Part shown: piece after piece, positions 7,715-10,478 of the stretch
Layout of the letters: the number at the start of each line of letters is the position of its first letter
Numbering within the stretch: the stretch's first letter is position 1
Source of the DNA: Actinomycetes bacterium
GTDB taxonomy: Bacteria > Actinomycetota > Acidimicrobiia > Acidimicrobiales > Palsa-688
DNA length: 10,478 nt
Direction of reading: 5' to 3'
Assembly (NCBI GenBank): GCA_021796905.1
Contig: JAKABK010000030.1
Span: forward strand, 1-10,478
Notes under the pieces: model-generated
Told to the model about the DNA's origin: nothing
What the model saw: only the letters and a program-made list of their open reading frames with translations
Database searches by the model: none
Translations under genes and position numbers: made by a program

Positions 7715-8215
7715 TCAGGCACCCAGGGTGGTGAACCCCCCCCGGTAGAACAACAACGGCGAACCGTCGCCGGCAGCCAGGCGCAGGACCCGGGCGACCA
7801 CGAGGTGGTGGTCGCCACCGGGGTGGACGTCCTCGACCCGACAGTCGATCCAGGCGAGCACCCCCTCGAGATGTGGGGCACCGAGCGGCCCTTCTTGCCA
7901 GGCGACCCCGGCGAACTTGTCCACGCCCCGACGGGAGAACCCGCGTGCGAGGGCCTCCTGGTCGCCGCCGAGGACGTTGACGCAGAAGACCTCGCTGCGG
8001 CGCAGGTGCGGCCAGGTGGCCGACTCCCGGCTCGGCGCGAGGGCGACCAGGGGAGGCTCGAGGGACAGGGAGAACAGCGACTGGCAGGTGAAACCGACCG
8101 GGCCTTCGGGGCCTGCGCCGGTGACCACCGCGACCCCGCTCGCGAAGCGGCCGAGGACCTGGCGCATCGCCGCCGGGGCCGGGAGGGTGGAGCCACCAGG
8201 CTCCGGGCGGCCCAC
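7715..8215 (-). CDS. Flavin reductase-like domain protein (HpaC/ActVB-type, PF01613)
   Basis: A 166-residue protein covering one split-barrel flavin reductase domain. Recognisable parts are MRQVLGRFASGVAVVT (17-32), the FMN-contact segment GFTCQSLFSLSLEPPLVALA, FCVNVLGGDQEALARGFS in the middle, then DKFAGVAW and GDHHLVVARVL near the end. Members of this family reduce FMN or FAD with NAD(P)H and pass the reduced flavin to a two-component monooxygenase, or are flavoproteins in their own right. No oxygenase is encoded nearby, so the partner is unknown. The GTG start at 8215 lies only 10 bases after the stop of the upstream oxidoreductase, implying one transcript. The Shine-Dalgarno sequence is weak, so expression probably depends on coupling; an internal ATG at residue 17 is an alternative start that keeps the domain. 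Confidence 0.85.
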   Translation of the reverse strand: MGRPEPGGSTLPAPAAMRQVLGRFASGVAVVTGAGPEGPVGFTCQSLFSLSLEPPLVALAPSRESATWPHLRRSEVFCVNVLGGDQEALARGFSRRGVDKFAGVAWQEGPLGAPHLEGVLAWIDCRVEDVHPGGDHHLVVARVLRLAAGDGSPLLFYRGGFTTLGA

Positions 8216-8225
8216 CGGGACCGGT

Positions 8226-9203
8226 TCAGGCCCGGACGTCGACGACGACCCGTCCCCTCACCTTCCCGGCGAGGATCTCCTCGGCAAGGCGGGGGACGGC
8301 GTCCAGCGGCTCGACGGTCGTGACCCGGTCGAGCAGCTCGGGGTCGAGGTCCGCGGCCAGACGGGACCATGCCTGCTCCCGGCGGGCCGTCGGGCAGCTC
8401 ACCGAGTCCACCCCGAGCAGCCGGACCCCGCGCAGGATGAACGGCAGCACCGTGACCGGCAGGTCGTCGCCGCCGGCGAGTCCGCACGCAGCGATCGCGG
8501 CCCCGTAGGCCGCCTGGCGGATCACGCTGGCGAGAGTGCTGCTGCCCACCGTGTCCACCCCGCCGGCCCAGCGGGACGCCTCCAACGGCCGCTCACCGGG
8601 TCGGGCGAGCTCCTCACGGGCGACGATCGAGGCGGCACCGAGCTCCGCCAGGTACTCGTGCTGCTCTGGGCGCCCCGTGGAGGCCGCCACCCGGTGACCC
8701 CGACGGGCGAGCAGGGCGACCGCCAGGCTGCCGACCCCTCCGGCCGCTCCGGTCACGACCACCTCCCCTCCCGGCTCGACCCCGGCATCCTCGAGGGCGA
8801 GCACGCAGAGCATCGAGGTCAGCCCGGCGGTACCGACCGCCATGGTCTGGGAGAGGGTGAGCCCCGACGGGCGGGCCACCAGCCAATCGCTGCGGACCCG
8901 CTGGAGGGTGGTGTAACCGCCCGGGTGGATCTCCGAGAGCCCCCAACCGGTCAGCACCACTTCGTCGCCGGGCGCCCAGCGCTCCGAGGCGCTCTCCACG
9001 ACGGTGCCTGCGAGGTCGATCCCACAAACGAGCGGGGGGCGCCTGACGATCCGGCCGCGCCCGGTCACCGCCATGCCGTCCTTGTAGTTGAGCGAGGAGT
9101 AGGCCACCTCGACGGTGACGTCCCCCTCCGGTAGGTCGCTCTCCTCCAGCTGTCCCAGGCGGGCCGGGCCCTTGCCGTCGGAGATCAGAGCACGAACGGA
9201 CAA
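8226..9203 (-). CDS. MDR-superfamily NADPH oxidoreductase, YhdH/AcuI type (acryloyl-CoA reductase/quinone oxidoreductase-like)
   Basis: A 325-residue zinc-free medium-chain dehydrogenase/reductase; YhdH/AcuI proteins are about 325-330 residues. The N-terminal GroES-like domain has SSLNYKDGMAVTGRG (36-50) and PPLVCGIDLAGTVVES (56-71), both typical of the YhdH group. GWGLSEIHPGGYT follows at about 87-99. The Rossmann fold carries TGAAGGVGSLAVALLARRGH (151-170) and then STGRPEQHEYLAELGA, an NADPH-type cofactor loop. Cytoplasmic AcuI reduces acryloyl-CoA to propionyl-CoA; other relatives reduce quinones or enones, and the substrate here is not determinable. I place the start at TTG 9203, preceded at seven bases by GGGAGG. 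The open frame runs further upstream, but that would extend the protein into the tRNA-Gly gene and add residues foreign to the family. It is followed at 10 bases by the flavin reductase gene. Confidence 0.88.
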   Translation of the reverse strand: MSVRALISDGKGPARLGQLEESDLPEGDVTVEVAYSSLNYKDGMAVTGRGRIVRRPPLVCGIDLAGTVVESASERWAPGDEVVLTGWGLSEIHPGGYTTLQRVRSDWLVARPSGLTLSQTMAVGTAGLTSMLCVLALEDAGVEPGGEVVVTGAAGGVGSLAVALLARRGHRVAASTGRPEQHEYLAELGAASIVAREELARPGERPLEASRWAGGVDTVGSSTLASVIRQAAYGAAIAACGLAGGDDLPVTVLPFILRGVRLLGVDSVSCPTARREQAWSRLAADLDPELLDRVTTVEPLDAVPRLAEEILAGKVRGRVVVDVRA

Positions 9204-9216
9204 GCGTCCACCTCCC
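9204..9216 (-). promoter_or_regulatory. Shine-Dalgarno site that fixes the TTG start of the YhdH/AcuI-like gene
   Basis: On the minus strand GGGAGG (9216-9211) is followed by seven bases and then TTG (9203-9201). This is the best ribosome-binding match in the upstream frame. It matches the point where family similarity begins (SVRALISDGKGPARL), so it decides against longer starts. Confidence 0.65.
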
Positions 9217-9238
9217 TCGAGTTGCGGCAGCCTACCGA

Positions 9239-9268
9239 CTGACAGCCTGCCGGCGTCTCTGGTAACCT
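9239..9268 (+). promoter_or_regulatory. Candidate sigma70-type promoter of tRNA-Gly
   Basis: CTGACA (9239-9244) matches the -35 consensus at five of six positions. It is separated by 18 bases from the -10-like TAACCT (9263-9268). The tRNA begins 11 bases after the -10 box, leaving room for only a few leader bases, as is usual for tRNA genes. It also lies in the divergent space upstream of the minus-strand oxidoreductase gene. Confidence 0.5.
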
Positions 9269-9278
9269 CTAGGCGCAC

Positions 9279-9351
9279 GCGGACGTGGCTCAGCTGGTAG
9301 AGCACAACCTTGCCAAGGTTGGGGTCGCGGGTTCGAATCCCGTCGTCCGCT
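9279..9351 (+). tRNA. tRNA-Gly (anticodon GCC)
   Basis: A full cloverleaf can be folded by eye. The acceptor arms GCGGACG (9279-9285) and CGTCCGC (9344-9350) pair over seven bases, with T9351 as discriminator. The D-arm is GCTC/GAGC around AGCTGGTA. The anticodon stem CAACC/GGTTG holds the loop TTGCCAA, so the anticodon is GCC, reading glycine codons GGC and GGT. The variable loop is five bases, and the T-arm GCGGG/CCCGT (one G-T pair) holds TTCGAAT. CCA is not encoded. The gene is complete at 73 bases. The minus-strand recombinase remnant enters it from its 3' side. Confidence 0.96.
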
Positions 9352-9360
9352 CTCGTGTTC
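9290..9360. other. Candidate element attachment junction (attL-like) at the tRNA-Gly 3' region
   Basis: The recombinase remnant is transcribed toward the tRNA and its frame ends within the tRNA gene, the arrangement expected where an integrase gene sits just inside the end of an element inserted at a tRNA. If so, the element lies to the right. No second copy of the tRNA 3' end (GGGTTCGAATCCCG) occurs elsewhere in the window, so the far end was not seen. Large serine integrases often use protein-coding targets, so this remains inference. Confidence 0.3.
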
Positions 9361-10420
9361 CGTACTCGGGCTCGGGCTCGTCGAAGGGCGGACGGTACGC
9401 CTCATGGCAGAGCCGCCCGTCCTTCACTTCGAGTCGTTCGAACACCGCTGCGTTGAACACCTTGCGGGTACGGTCGGTGGCCTTGCGGTAGGCGTCACCG
9501 CAGCCGGTGGCGAAGGTGGCGGCCAGCTCCAAGATGTCCTGCCACCCGCTCTATTAGTTGGCGTCGAGGTCGGAGAGGCGCTCCTTGGCGGTAGTGAGGT
9601 CGGTGCCGATGCGGGCCTGCTCGGCTCGTAGAGGTGGGGACGTCGATCGCACCGCTGTAGTAGGCGGCCCTTGGAGTGCTGGATCGACAGGCGCCGCCCG
9701 CAAACCCCGCAGTGCAGGACGCCTTCCGAGTAGTGGGGGCGCTTGCGCCCGCGCGTCCCGCGCACCGAGCGGGCGGCGAGCAGCTGTGTCCCAGTTCGCC
9801 CGCCAAGCGCCGGAGGGTCCATTCGCCGGTGGCGTAGTGCTCGAAGGCCACGGTGACGAGCGGGGCGCGATCGGGGTCAGGGACGATGCGGGCGACCTGT
9901 CGCCCGGCGACGAGGTCCTTCACGTTCACATACCCGATGGGGCGCCGCGGGGGAAGCCGCCGAGCTTGGCCTCTTGCACCATGCCCTTCTCGATCTCCGC
10001 GGCCAGGTCGGCCGAGTAGAGCTCGGCCATGAGGGAGTGGATGCCTTCGACGAGGCGGCCCGAGGCGGTCTCCTCGACGTTCTCGGTGACCGAGACCAGG
10101 GCCACTCCCTCTCGCCGCAAGAGGGCCCGGACGGCTACGTGGTCCTCCATGTTGCGCGCCCGGCGGTCGTACTCGTGGACGACGACCGCGTCGACGTCGC
10201 GCTCGGTGGCGATGCGGGCGAGCATCGCCTGGAGCTGGGGTCGCTCGGCGCTTCTGGCCGACTCGCCCCGATCGGCGAGCTCGTCGACGAGGTCCCAGCC
10301 GGGGTCTCGGATGCGGCGATCACAGACCTCTCGTCGGACGGGGATCGAGAAGCCCTCCCCGCCTTCGCCCTTCTCGGCCTGTCCGCGGGTCGAGACCCGC
10401 AGGTAGATCACACAGCGCAT
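9290..10420 (-). pseudogene. Degraded large serine recombinase (resolvase/integrase family)
   Basis: Homology runs through all three minus-strand frames. From ATG 10420, 164 residues give an intact resolvase domain: YLRVST with nucleophile Ser10 and Arg8, ERPQLQAML, EYDRRARNMED (84-94), and the linker helix SLMAELYSADLAAEIEKGM. A one-base loss in the C-run at 9939-9942 changes GAPIGYVN into a stop at 9926-9928. The next frame continues IGYVNVKDL to TLRRLAGELG, the start of the recombinase domain. Near 9790 the frame changes again, to LLAARSVRG and the zinc ribbon HCGVCGRRLS. The roughly 60 residues normally between these are missing, implying an internal deletion. A third frame has RAEQARIGTDLTTAKERL, a TAA-TAG pair (9556-9551), then the C-terminus ILELAATFATGCGDAYRK to PFDEPEPEYG. 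Similar proteins usually have 450-550 residues; about 356 codons remain to the tRNA. DNA strand exchange should be abolished. Confidence 0.88.
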
Positions 10421-10436
10421 CGCCTCACGCTCCTTT
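10421..10436 (-). promoter_or_regulatory. Ribosome-binding site of the recombinase remnant
   Basis: On the minus strand AAAGGAG (10436-10430) precedes ATG 10420 by about nine bases. The start therefore looks intact, so the truncated catalytic domain (164 residues) could still be translated if the gene is transcribed. The remaining bases to the window end (10437-10478) show only a small inverted repeat, CCCTC-GAT-GAGGG (10444-10456), and no clear promoter. Confidence 0.45.
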
Positions 10437-10478
10437 GCTCGATCCCTCGATGAGGGCCCCGTCGGTGTCGGTTGCGAG

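Noticed and set aside
9204..9305. Longer start of the oxidoreductase gene at 9305
   Set aside because: It would place the N-terminus in the tRNA-Gly gene and its promoter, and adds 34 residues absent from the family; TTG 9203 has a good ribosome site.
9404..10019. Plus-strand open frames across the recombinase remnant
   Set aside because: The opposite strand shows clear serine recombinase homology; the plus-strand translations show no family features.
1..10478. CRISPR array, insertion sequence ends or defence-island genes
   Set aside because: No spaced direct repeats, transposase or terminal inverted repeats were seen. The SNF2 protein resembles the housekeeping HelZ type and has no defence partners beside it.

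Overview
The window is very GC-rich, with GTG and TTG starts, 4-base GTGA gene overlaps and a tRNA without an encoded CCA end. Its gene families are typical of high-GC Actinomycetota: a Corynebacterium-type GlgA with GlgC, a HelZ-like SNF2 protein and a YhdH/AcuI-type reductase. The IF-1 N-terminus hints at Acidimicrobiia or a relative, but that is inference, since no ribosomal RNA or other marker is present.

Layout. Positions 2-1797 (+) hold the end of glgC and a complete glgA, overlapping by 4 bases. They form a glycogen/alpha-glucan module in which ADP-glucose made by GlgC feeds the GlgA/GlgM glycosyltransferase. A 14-TM-type MFS exporter (1722-3464, -) converges on glgA, and the two coding tails overlap by 76 bp. 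A short divergent region with a perfect 12-bp palindrome separates the exporter from a stand-alone IF-1 gene (3572-3814, +). Stem-loop sequences without a T-tract lie between infA and the next minus-strand pair: a large SNF2-family ATPase (4195-7596) and a small coupled gene of unknown function (3884-4198). Further right, also on the minus strand, are a flavin reductase-domain protein (7715-8215) and a YhdH/AcuI-like NADPH oxidoreductase (8226-9203), 10 bases apart and probably one transcript.

The right end is a mobile-element boundary. A tRNA-Gly(GCC) at 9279-9351 (+), with a recognisable promoter, is followed by a decayed large serine recombinase on the opposite strand (10420 down to about 9290). 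The recombinase has an intact catalytic N-terminus, then several frameshifts, an internal deletion and a TAA-TAG stop pair. Its last codons run antisense into the tRNA. The rest of the element, if it survives, would lie to the right of the window.

Most of the window is ordinary chromosomal gene content. I see no CRISPR array, insertion sequence or convincing new multi-gene system. The points most worth a second look are the recombinase-tRNA junction, the start codon and divergence of infA, the small SNF2-coupled protein, and the palindrome upstream of the exporter.
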